NCBI GenBank assembly: GCA_050292445.1
Contig: JBNKLQ010000024.1
Location: 1-35,463 of the forward strand
Source: Leptofilum sp050292445
GTDB taxonomy: Bacteria; Chloroflexota; Anaerolineae; Promineifilales; Promineifilaceae
Direction: 5' to 3'
DNA length: 35,463 bases
Shown here: in pieces, positions 15,259 through 22,506 of the stretch
Numbering within the stretch: position 1 is the stretch's first letter
Layout: the number at the start of each line of letters is the position of its first letter
The notes under the pieces: model-generated
What the model saw: the letters and a program-made list of their open reading frames with translations, nothing else
Database searches by the model: none
Told to the model about the DNA's origin: nothing
Made by a program: the position numbers and the translations under genes

Positions 15259-16128
15259 ATGACTATCTTAGAAGAAAATTTCACGCTATCCAACGGGGTA
15301 GAAATTCCAAAACTAGGCCTTGGCACCTGGTTTATCAACGACAATGATGTCGTTGAGGCCGTAAAAGAGGCTGCCAAGATCGGCTACCGCCACTTCGATA
15401 CCGCCCAGGCGTATCAAAACGAACGCGGCGTTGGTGAAGGCATCAGAGCATCCGGTGTAAAAAGAGAAAAGATGTTCGTAACCACAAAACTGGCTGCAGA
15501 AGTGAAGGCTTATCAGGAAGCCGTTGCCGCCATTGATCAATCGCTTAAGACAATGGGGCTTGATTACATTGACATGATGATTATTCACAGCCCGAAACCG
15601 TGGACAGAATTCCACAAAGATGATCCTTTCTCTGCCGGAAATCGTGAAGCCTGGCGCGCACTTGAGGAAGCGTATAAAGCGGGCAAACTGCGGGCTATCG
15701 GTCTTTCGAATTTTGAAAAAGAAGACCTCGACAACATCCTTGAATCTTGCACGGTCAAACCCATGGTCAATCAGATTTTGGCCCATATCAGCAATACCCC
15801 GCATGAGCTGATCCAATATTCGCAAGACAACGGCGTCCTGGTCGAAGCGTATTCACCCATTGCCCACGGCGAATTGATGAAAAATGAGCAAGTAACCGCA
15901 ATGGCTGAAAAATATGGCGTTTCGGTGCCGCAGCTGGGGATTCGCTATGTGCTGCAGCTTGGTCTGCTACCATTGCCCAAAACGGCCAATCCGGCCCATA
16001 TGAAATCCAATGCAGCAATGAATTTTGCGATTTCAGATGAAGATATGGATTTCCTGAAAAATATGAAACAAATCGAAGATTATGGCGATGCCAGCATGTT
16101 CCCTGTGTACGGCGGAAAGCTAGAATAA
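15259..16128 (+). CDS. Aldo/keto reductase (diketogluconate reductase/YvgN-like)
   Basis: 289 residues, a TIM-barrel NADPH-dependent carbonyl reductase. The catalytic tetrad is complete: D47 and Y52 (FDTAQAYQNE), K77 (VTTKL) and H110 (MIIHSP). The N-terminus FTLSNGVEIPKLGLGTWFIN is typical of the AKR5-like group, and AYSPIAHGELMKN is the usual nucleotide-side loop. Substrates are aldehydes, methylglyoxal or keto sugars. AAGGAAAA lies just upstream of the start. It follows the cupin gene by 47 bases and probably belongs to the same transcript. Confidence 0.93.
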   Translation: MTILEENFTLSNGVEIPKLGLGTWFINDNDVVEAVKEAAKIGYRHFDTAQAYQNERGVGEGIRASGVKREKMFVTTKLAAEVKAYQEAVAAIDQSLKTMGLDYIDMMIIHSPKPWTEFHKDDPFSAGNREAWRALEEAYKAGKLRAIGLSNFEKEDLDNILESCTVKPMVNQILAHISNTPHELIQYSQDNGVLVEAYSPIAHGELMKNEQVTAMAEKYGVSVPQLGIRYVLQLGLLPLPKTANPAHMKSNAAMNFAISDEDMDFLKNMKQIEDYGDASMFPVYGGKLE

Positions 16129-16152
16129 TTCAGCATTTCGCTAATTACTCCT

Positions 16153-16182
16153 CGTGCCATCCAGGGAATCATAGTTGGCACG
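16153..16182. repeat. Small inverted repeat between aldo/keto reductase and DUF2255 genes
   Basis: CGTGCCA (16153-16159) and TGGCACG (16176-16182) with a 16-base spacer in the 71-base gap. Function unknown; too weak to call a terminator. Confidence 0.35.
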
Positions 16183-16199
16183 GTTCAGGAAAAAATACA

Positions 16200-16574
16200 A
16201 TGACTAAATGGACAAATGAGGAACTGAATAAGATTGGAAAAGCTGAAGAGCTGCAAATCGCCCCACGCCGAAGCGACGGCACACTGCGCAGCCCGGTGAC
16301 CATTTGGGTCGTTCGCGTTGGGGATGATCTTTACGTTCGCTCCTATCGCGGACCAGATGGCTCCTGGTTCCGCGCCGCTCTGAGGTCCCACGAAGGGCAT
16401 ATTCAGGCCGGTGGGATACAGAAAGATGTGACCTTTGCGGAAGAGACCCACTCTGATCTCGACGACCAGATTGATGCTGCTTACCGTGAGAAATACGGCC
16501 GTTACTCCCAATACGTCGCCCCTATGACAACCGCTGAGGTGCGTGCGACAACACTCAAGTTGGTGCCACAATAA
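16200..16574 (+). CDS. DUF2255 family protein
   Basis: 124 residues. The family pattern is clear: WTNEELNKIGKAEELQIAPR, then VTIWVVRVGDDLYVRSYRGP, DGSWFRAALRSHEGHIQAGG, and a C-terminal AAYREKYGRYSQYVAPM. The fold suggests a small beta-rich protein related to FMN-binding split barrels, which often lie beside oxidoreductases; no reaction is known to me. AGGAAAA precedes the ATG. It sits between two aldo/keto reductases, 71 and 23 bases from its neighbours, so it is likely co-transcribed with them. Confidence 0.85.
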   Translation: MTKWTNEELNKIGKAEELQIAPRRSDGTLRSPVTIWVVRVGDDLYVRSYRGPDGSWFRAALRSHEGHIQAGGIQKDVTFAEETHSDLDDQIDAAYREKYGRYSQYVAPMTTAEVRATTLKLVPQ

Positions 16575-16597
16575 AGAAGCACAACAAGGAGACCAAA

Positions 16598-17593
16598 ATG
16601 GAATACGTAAAACTGGCCAATACTGGCTTGGATGTATCACCTATCTGCCTGGGCTGTATGAGCTTCGGCACCAAGGAAGGGTGGGTTCATAATCAGTGGG
16701 GACTCAACGAAGAAGAAAGCCGCGCCGTCATTAAACGGGCGCTGGATTTAGGCGTCAATTTCTTTGATACGGCCAATGTCTATGTGCATGGCGTCAGTGA
16801 AGAAATTTTAGGGCGCGCCTTAAATGAGTACGCCAACCGTGATGAAGTTGTCATTGCCACCAAGGTATTTATGCCGATGGGCCAGGGTCCCAACAGCGGC
16901 GGCCTGTCGCGCAAACATATCATGAGCCAAATCGATGCCAGCCTGAAACGACTGGGCACCGATTACGTGGATCTCTACATCATCCATCGTTGGGATTACG
17001 ACACCCCGATTGAAGAAACGATGGAAGCGCTGCATGATGTAGTGAAAGCTGGCAAGGCCCACTACATCGGCGCTTCGGCGATGTATGCCTGGCAATTTCA
17101 AAAAGCGCTTTATGTGGCCGAAAAGAACAATTGGACCCGCTTCGTCTCGATGCAAAATCATTACAGCCTCATCTACCGCGAAGAGGAGCGGGAAATGATG
17201 CCGCTCTGTGCAGAAGAAAAAATCGCGGTGACGCCCTACAGTCCTTTGGCTGCAGGCAGATTGGCACGGGATTGGGCCGAAACAACAACACGGCTGGAAA
17301 CAGATCCCATCGCCAAGCAAAAATATGATGCCACGGCCGACGTTGACAAACAGATAGTTGATCGCGTGGCCGAAATTGCTAAAAAACAGGGTGTGCCGAT
17401 GGCCCACATCGCCCTGGCCTGGCTCTTGCATAAAAAGCCCGTCGTCGCGCCAATTATTGGGGCTACCAAAATTGCGCACCTTGAAGATGCGGTCGCCTCG
17501 ATCTCCGTTCAATTAACGCCAGAGGAAATGGCCTATCTGGAAGAACCGTACAGCCCCCATCCAGTTGTGGGATTGATTCCGTACACCGCTTAA
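16598..17593 (+). CDS. Aldo/keto reductase (YghZ/potassium-channel-beta-like group)
   Basis: 331 residues starting MEYVKLANTGLDVSPICLGC. The catalytic tetrad is D57 and Y62 (FDTANVY), K89 (IATKV) and H130 (YIIHRWDY). The segment SMQNHYSLIYREEEREMMPL and the loop VTPYSPLAAGRLARDW are characteristic of the long aldo/keto reductases of the YajO/YghZ type, which reduce methylglyoxal and related aldehydes. It ends LVGLIPYTA-like (VVGLIPYTA). AAGGAG is seven bases before the start. It is one of three aldo/keto reductases in the run and is only distantly similar to the first, so this is not a recent tandem duplication. Confidence 0.94.
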   Translation: MEYVKLANTGLDVSPICLGCMSFGTKEGWVHNQWGLNEEESRAVIKRALDLGVNFFDTANVYVHGVSEEILGRALNEYANRDEVVIATKVFMPMGQGPNSGGLSRKHIMSQIDASLKRLGTDYVDLYIIHRWDYDTPIEETMEALHDVVKAGKAHYIGASAMYAWQFQKALYVAEKNNWTRFVSMQNHYSLIYREEEREMMPLCAEEKIAVTPYSPLAAGRLARDWAETTTRLETDPIAKQKYDATADVDKQIVDRVAEIAKKQGVPMAHIALAWLLHKKPVVAPIIGATKIAHLEDAVASISVQLTPEEMAYLEEPYSPHPVVGLIPYTA

Positions 17594-17613
17594 CGCAAAC
17601 AAAGGAGCTTAAA

Positions 17614-18579
17614 ATGAAAACGCGTGAACTTGGCAACAGCAACCTGAAAGTCTCAGCGATGGGCCTGGGTTGCATGCGTATGAGTCACGATGAAGACCCC
17701 CTGCCCGACAAGAAGGAGATGATCACTTTCCTCCATACGGCCGTTGACCGAGGCATCACCTTCTTCGACACGGCCGAAGTGTACGGCCCCTTCATCAACG
17801 AAGAGTTGGTGGGGGAAGCCCTGGAACCATTCAAAGATGAGGTAATCATCGCCACAAAGTTCGGCTTCAAGCTGGATGAGGATGGCACGCATCACGGCCT
17901 GGACAGCAGCCCAGAGCGCATCCGGCGGGTGGCCGAAGCATCGCTCAAACGGCTGCGTGTCGATGCTATTGACATCTTATACCAGCACCGGCCAGACCCC
18001 AACGTGCCGGTGGAAGATGTGGCCGGCACGGTAAAAGATCTCATTCAGGAAGGCAAAGTCAAACATTTCGGGCTGTCCGAATCTCCAGCGGACCTGATCC
18101 GGCGCGCCCACGCGGTGCAGCCGGTTACCGCGCTCCAAAGCGAATACTCCATCTGGTGAACCACCATCGAAGAGAACGGTGTCCTGGCAACCTGCGAAGA
18201 GCTGGGTATTGGCCTGGTGCCCTACAGTCCACCGGGGCGTGGCTACCTCACTGGCGCAATCAACGAAAACACGGAGTTTGCCAGCGTGGATATCCGCAGC
18301 CGCAATCCCCGTTTTACCCAAGAAGCGATCAAAGCCAACCGGGTGGTGATTGAGTTGCTGCAACGAATCGGTACTGAAAAAGGCGGCGCGACCCCGGCGC
18401 AGGTTGCTTTGGCCTGGGTGCTGGCCCAAAAGCCGTGGATTGTGCCCATCCCAGGTTCGCGCAAGCTGGCCCATCTGGATGACAATCTCGGCGCGCTACA
18501 GTTGGAACTGACGCCAGATGATCTAAGCGATATCGAAGCGGCCATGGCCAACATCAATGTCGTTGGCAACCGCTATTAA
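17614..18579 (+). pseudogene. Aldo/keto reductase interrupted by one in-frame TGA
   Basis: One continuous frame of 321 codons plus stop, broken by a single TGA at 18157-18159. The N-terminal part has the full tetrad: D52 and Y57 (FDTAEVYG), K82 (IATKFGF) and H125 (LYQHRPDP). Right before the TGA is SEYSIW; right after it, in the same frame, is TTIEENGVLATCEELGIG and LVPYSPPGRGYLTG, ending AMANINVVGNRY. Relatives have Trp or another residue at this position, so a TGG to TGA (or CGA to TGA) change explains it. Truncation would remove the C-terminal half of the barrel and the cofactor loop. The sequence is otherwise undecayed, so the change is recent, a sequencing error, or read through. AAAGGAG precedes the start. 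Confidence 0.85.
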
Positions 18580-18609
18580 ATCGGGTATCACAAAGAAGAA
18601 AAGCCAGCT

Positions 18610-20328
18610 ATGTCTACGATTTTGATTGAGAAGAACGTGATGGTACCAATGCGGGATGGGGTCAAGTTGGCCACCGACATCTACCGGCTGGAGGGCGCAG
18701 GCCCTGCCCCGGTGCTGGTCGCCCGCACCCCGTACAACAAAGACGGCATGTTGACGGGCGGCGGGACCTTTGACATTTTGCGGGCGGTGCAGGCAGGTTA
18801 CACAGTCGTCACCCAAGATGTGCGCGGGCGGTATACCTCCGAGGGGACGTTTAATCCGCACACTCAAGAAACGGCCGATGGCGTAGATATGTTCGCGTGG
18901 GCAGCAGAGCAGTCGTGGTCCAATGGTAAAATCGGCACCTTTGGCGGTTCGTATCTGGGTGGTACACAATGGCTGCCGGCCCGCGAACAGCCCCCCGCGC
19001 TAAAGGCGATAGCCCCGGCAATCACTTTCTCCGAGGGGTATGAGGGCTGCTCCTACCAGGGCGGGGCCAAGGTGCTGCACGACCTACGTTGGGTGGTGGC
19101 CAACATCGTGCCCGCCGAAATCGAACGCCGTCTGGCGCGCGGCGAAACTATCCTGGCGAGTGACACGCCGCTGGACGTGGATGGCGCTTTCAGCGAACTC
19201 CCGCTGGCGACCCATCCTTTTATCCGTGAGTACGCGAGTTTTTACCGTGAGTGGGTAACACACCGCACCTTTGATGCGTACTGGCGACAAACTTCAATAA
19301 CGGCCGACTATGAGCAGATCATCGTGCCCGCGCTCAACATCAGCGGCTGGTACGACATCTTCCCTTGGAGTACCTTCCAAAATTTCAGGGGGATGCGACA
19401 GCGCGGCGGCTCGGAAATCGCCCGGCGCAACCAGCGGGTCATCATCGGGCCATGGACGCACATGAATTTCAGCGGCAGCTTCCCGGAACGGGAGTTTGGC
19501 TGGGTGGGCAGCGCAGCGGCGATCGATCTACCCGGCATCCATCTGCGCTGGTTTGACCGCTGGCTAAAGGGTGAGGAAAACGGCATAGACGAAGAGCCAC
19601 CGGTGCTGATTTTTGTAATGGGCGTGGATGAATGGCGCAGCGAAGTAGATTGGCCGCTGCCCGACACAAACTATCGCCCCTATTACCTGCACAGCGGCGG
19701 CCAGGCCAACACGCTGCACGGCGACGGCACGCTCTCTACGGAAGCGCCAAGTGAAGAGCCGCCGGATGTATATCTGTACAATCCGCTGCGGCCGGTGCCA
19801 ACGGTAGGCGGGCAGGTGATTTTGCCCGGCGGCAACGCGATGGGGCCGCGTGACCAACGCCAAGTCGAATTGCGCGATGATGTTTTGGTGTACAGCACGC
19901 CGGTGCTGGAACAGCCGGTAGAAGTGACCGGCCCCATCGAGCTACGTTTATTCGTGTCTTCATCGGCGCGGGACACGGATTTTACGGGGAAGCTGGTGGA
20001 TGTGTACCCAGACGGCCGTTCCCTCATCCTCACCGAAGGCATTTTGCGTGCGCGTTACCGTAACTCTTTCACGGAATTAACGTTATTAAAACCGGGCGAA
20101 ATTTACGAGCTGCGGCTCAATCTATGGGTTACGTCGAACGTCTTTTTGCCAGGACATCGCATCCGGCTGGAGGTTTCTAGCAGCAACTTCCCCCGCTTTG
20201 ACCGCAACAGCAACACAGGTGGCGATATTGTGAATGAGACGGTTGATCAGTATAAAACGGCCGTCAATCGCATTTTCCACAACGCAGCCCACCCCTCACA
20301 TCTCATCCTCCCCATCATTGAAAGGTGA
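18610..20328 (+). CDS. CocE/NonD family hydrolase (X-Pro peptidase S15 superfamily)
   Basis: 572 residues, cytoplasmic (no signal peptide). The alpha/beta-hydrolase core gives the nucleophile S114 in GTFGGSYLGGTQ, the acid D249 in ISGWYDIFPWST and H284 in IIGPWTHMNFSG. Spacing and order match Ser117/Asp259/His287 of cocaine esterase. The oxyanion-type tyrosine lies early (TPYNKDG, about residue 42), and DVRGRYTSEG is a family hallmark. The C-terminal jelly-roll (PepX_C) contains DTDFTGKLVDVYPDGRSLIL. The family cleaves esters or amides such as acyl peptides, glutaryl-cephalosporins or cocaine; the substrate is unknown. The ribosome site (AAGAAGAAA) is weak. It follows the interrupted reductase by 30 bases. 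Confidence 0.94.
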   Translation: MSTILIEKNVMVPMRDGVKLATDIYRLEGAGPAPVLVARTPYNKDGMLTGGGTFDILRAVQAGYTVVTQDVRGRYTSEGTFNPHTQETADGVDMFAWAAEQSWSNGKIGTFGGSYLGGTQWLPAREQPPALKAIAPAITFSEGYEGCSYQGGAKVLHDLRWVVANIVPAEIERRLARGETILASDTPLDVDGAFSELPLATHPFIREYASFYREWVTHRTFDAYWRQTSITADYEQIIVPALNISGWYDIFPWSTFQNFRGMRQRGGSEIARRNQRVIIGPWTHMNFSGSFPEREFGWVGSAAAIDLPGIHLRWFDRWLKGEENGIDEEPPVLIFVMGVDEWRSEVDWPLPDTNYRPYYLHSGGQANTLHGDGTLSTEAPSEEPPDVYLYNPLRPVPTVGGQVILPGGNAMGPRDQRQVELRDDVLVYSTPVLEQPVEVTGPIELRLFVSSSARDTDFTGKLVDVYPDGRSLILTEGILRARYRNSFTELTLLKPGEIYELRLNLWVTSNVFLPGHRIRLEVSSSNFPRFDRNSNTGGDIVNETVDQYKTAVNRIFHNAAHPSHLILPIIER

Positions 20329-20350
20329 AACCCAGTAAGGAACACACACC

Positions 20351-21298
20351 ATGAAATTAAGTGCAAATGTTAAAGGCATCGGCTTTCTGGTAGCGGCCGT
20401 ATTTGTCATTTCTATCCAAAATATCGTCATCAAATGGATTGGCGGCGATTATTCGGCATTGCAAATTGTCACGTTTCGCAGTTTGGTGGCGTTGCCCTTC
20501 ACCCTGCTGTTTTTCCGCTATGAAGGCGGGCGTGGGCTGCCCACCACAAAACTACGCAGGCTTGAAATTATTCGCGGCCTCTTCCTTTTTCTCTCCTACA
20601 CGACGTTTATGATGGGGCTGGCCGCTTTGCCGCTGGCGCAGATCGAGGCGATTCGCTTTTCGGGGCCGCTGATGATCACCTTCTTGTCGGTGGTGATGCT
20701 GGGCGAAACGGTAGGGCCACGCCGCTGGGTGGCACTGGTGATCGGCTTTCTGGGCGTGCTGCTGATTGTCCGGCCCGGTTCGGCCAGCTTCAACTTGGGC
20801 TCTGTGTTTGTGTTGATCTCTGTCTTTTTCTATGCGATGGTGGCCATTCTCACCCGCAAACTGCAAGCGGAGGACAGCAGCGCAACGATGGCCTACTACA
20901 GTTCGCTTGTCTATCTGGTAGCAGCGCTTCTTTTGGTGCCGCTGCCCGCTCTGGTTGGCGACGTGCCTAACGCCCATCCCAGCATTGCTTTTCTCATTCG
21001 CCCCTGGAGCATGCCCACCTTGCTGGACGGGCTTATTATGGCCGGGCTGGGGCTGATTTGGGCAGGCTGGATGTATCTCTTGTCCCGCGCCTACAGCCTG
21101 GCGCAGGCATCGGTGGCGGCCCCGTTTGAATATGTCTCATTGCCGATCAATATTATGTGGGGCTTCCTCATCTGGCGCGAAATTCCAACATGGATGACAT
21201 TGGCCGGGGCTTTTTTGACGCTGGGCAGTGGGTTGTATGTTTTGTATCGAGAACGGCGGGAACGGCCGTTCCCCCCACGTCAAACCACGTTCAACTGA
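20351..21298 (+). CDS. EamA/DMT family transporter
   Basis: 315 residues with about ten membrane helices in two EamA repeats, beginning KGIGFLVAAVFVISIQNIVI. The first repeat holds SYTTFMMGLAALPLAQIEAI and the second WAGWMYLLSRAYSLAQASVA, both at the usual position of the substrate-facing helix. Family members export metabolites or amino acids or import small solutes. AAGGA lies nine bases before the ATG. It is the last gene of the plus-strand run and overlaps the 3' end of the opposite response-regulator gene by 19 bases. The C-terminus is basic and cytoplasmic (ERRERPFPPRQTTFN). Confidence 0.9.
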   Translation: MKLSANVKGIGFLVAAVFVISIQNIVIKWIGGDYSALQIVTFRSLVALPFTLLFFRYEGGRGLPTTKLRRLEIIRGLFLFLSYTTFMMGLAALPLAQIEAIRFSGPLMITFLSVVMLGETVGPRRWVALVIGFLGVLLIVRPGSASFNLGSVFVLISVFFYAMVAILTRKLQAEDSSATMAYYSSLVYLVAALLLVPLPALVGDVPNAHPSIAFLIRPWSMPTLLDGLIMAGLGLIWAGWMYLLSRAYSLAQASVAAPFEYVSLPINIMWGFLIWREIPTWMTLAGAFLTLGSGLYVLYRERRERPFPPRQTTFN

Positions 21299-22506
21299 CG
21301 CAAGGCCGTCAAAATCTGGTCGCGGCTGACGGGTTTGGAGATGAAGTGAGAAGCGCCCAGGGCATAGGCCAACTCGGGATCGTTGAAGACGGAACAGATG
21401 ATGACCGGGGTTTCCGCCGTTTCTGGTCTCGTTCGTATCGCTTGCAACACATCCCAGCCGCTCACATCGGGCATCATCGCATCTAAGATAATGGCGTCGG
21501 GCGTGGTGCGTTTCAACACCGCCAAACCCTCCTCCCCGCTGTTAGCGGCAATGACGCGGCAGTTATGCCCCGTCAGGTAGCGCTCCAGCAGCTCCACCAG
21601 CCCCTGATTGTCATCAACCACTAGCACCACCGGACCGTGCAGGGGAATTTTGACCTGGAGTTGGTAACGGCCGTTTCCCTCATCACTCGCCTCCATTTGC
21701 CAACTCAATCGCTCGGCCAGCGGCGCGATTACTTTATCACTGGCAAAATCATGGGCAAGCCGCTCTGTGGCCGGGAAAGAAAGCGTCAGCCGCGCCATCT
21801 CGTCCCCCAACGCGCCTTGAATGGTGATGGTTTGCTGCTGCGTGGCCTGGATAAGGCGACTAAGGACGCTAACGAGGAGCTGCCGGGAAACGGCCGTATC
21901 CACCGACACCACCATGCGCGGCGCAGGCTCGGCCAGTTCAAAAGTGACCTCGCGCGACTGTGCCAACGGGGCTACCGCCTTTTGCGCCTCACGCAGTAAC
22001 TGCACTAAATCAGTTGGCTGGAGCGTTGTTTCCAGTTGGGCAAACTCTGCCTGGACAGACGAAAGCTGGGATGCCGACAAATCATCTTCGGCAACGGCCG
22101 TTGCCGCTTGCACCCGCGCCCACAAAATCGTGGCCACACTCTCCTCCGCCTTGCGCAGCGAGCGATGCGTCTGGCGTGTAGACAGCCCCAGCCGCTGTCC
22201 TACCTCTTGCACCGTCAAGCCCTCTACGTAATGGAGCTGGAGCAAATTGTACTGGCGCATGTCTGGCGTGTGGGCCGCCGCGCCGGGTGCCGGGCTAAGC
22301 GCCTCAATCGCCTCTATCAGCTCCCGCCGCAGATGATGGCCCAACGTTTGGTTGGATCGCTTTTTTCTGTCGCCAAGCTGAACCTGGTTCAGCAGCTGCG
22401 CCAGAGGCAATTTTTGCAGAAAGGCAAAATCGTACAGATGCTCCAGCGCCAGTTTAACGGCATCCACAAATTCGGGAATGGGTTCCGGGGTAACGGTGTC
22501 GCTCAT
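21280..22506 (-). CDS. Response regulator with sigma-region-4-like HTH and degenerate ATPase-like middle
   Basis: 408 residues with an uncommon layout. Residues about 82-130 read as a sigma-70 region 4 type helix-turn-helix (LLQLHYVEGLTVQEVGQRLG, STRQTHRSLRKAEESV). Residues about 165-290 resemble a histidine-kinase ATPase domain without its sequence boxes: the N-box site reads TAVSRQLLVSVLSRLIQATQ and no DTGPG is seen. Residues 293-408 are an intact receiver with D298/D299, phospho-acceptor D342 (ILDAMMPD), S372 or S373 and K391 (ISKPV). The ATG overlaps the kinase stop by four bases, so the pair is co-translated and the kinase is the likely phosphate donor. DNA binding through the N-terminal HTH is inferred. 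Confidence 0.85.
   Translation of the reverse strand: MSDTVTPEPIPEFVDAVKLALEHLYDFAFLQKLPLAQLLNQVQLGDRKKRSNQTLGHHLRRELIEAIEALSPAPGAAAHTPDMRQYNLLQLHYVEGLTVQEVGQRLGLSTRQTHRSLRKAEESVATILWARVQAATAVAEDDLSASQLSSVQAEFAQLETTLQPTDLVQLLREAQKAVAPLAQSREVTFELAEPAPRMVVSVDTAVSRQLLVSVLSRLIQATQQQTITIQGALGDEMARLTLSFPATERLAHDFASDKVIAPLAERLSWQMEASDEGNGRYQLQVKIPLHGPVVLVVDDNQGLVELLERYLTGHNCRVIAANSGEEGLAVLKRTTPDAIILDAMMPDVSGWDVLQAIRTRPETAETPVIICSVFNDPELAYALGASHFISKPVSRDQILTALRQLNVV

Noticed and set aside
18157..18159. TGA as selenocysteine or a reassigned Trp codon
   Set aside because: Other genes in the window end in TGA at normal positions, aldo/keto reductases are not selenoproteins, and no convincing SECIS-like hairpin directly follows.
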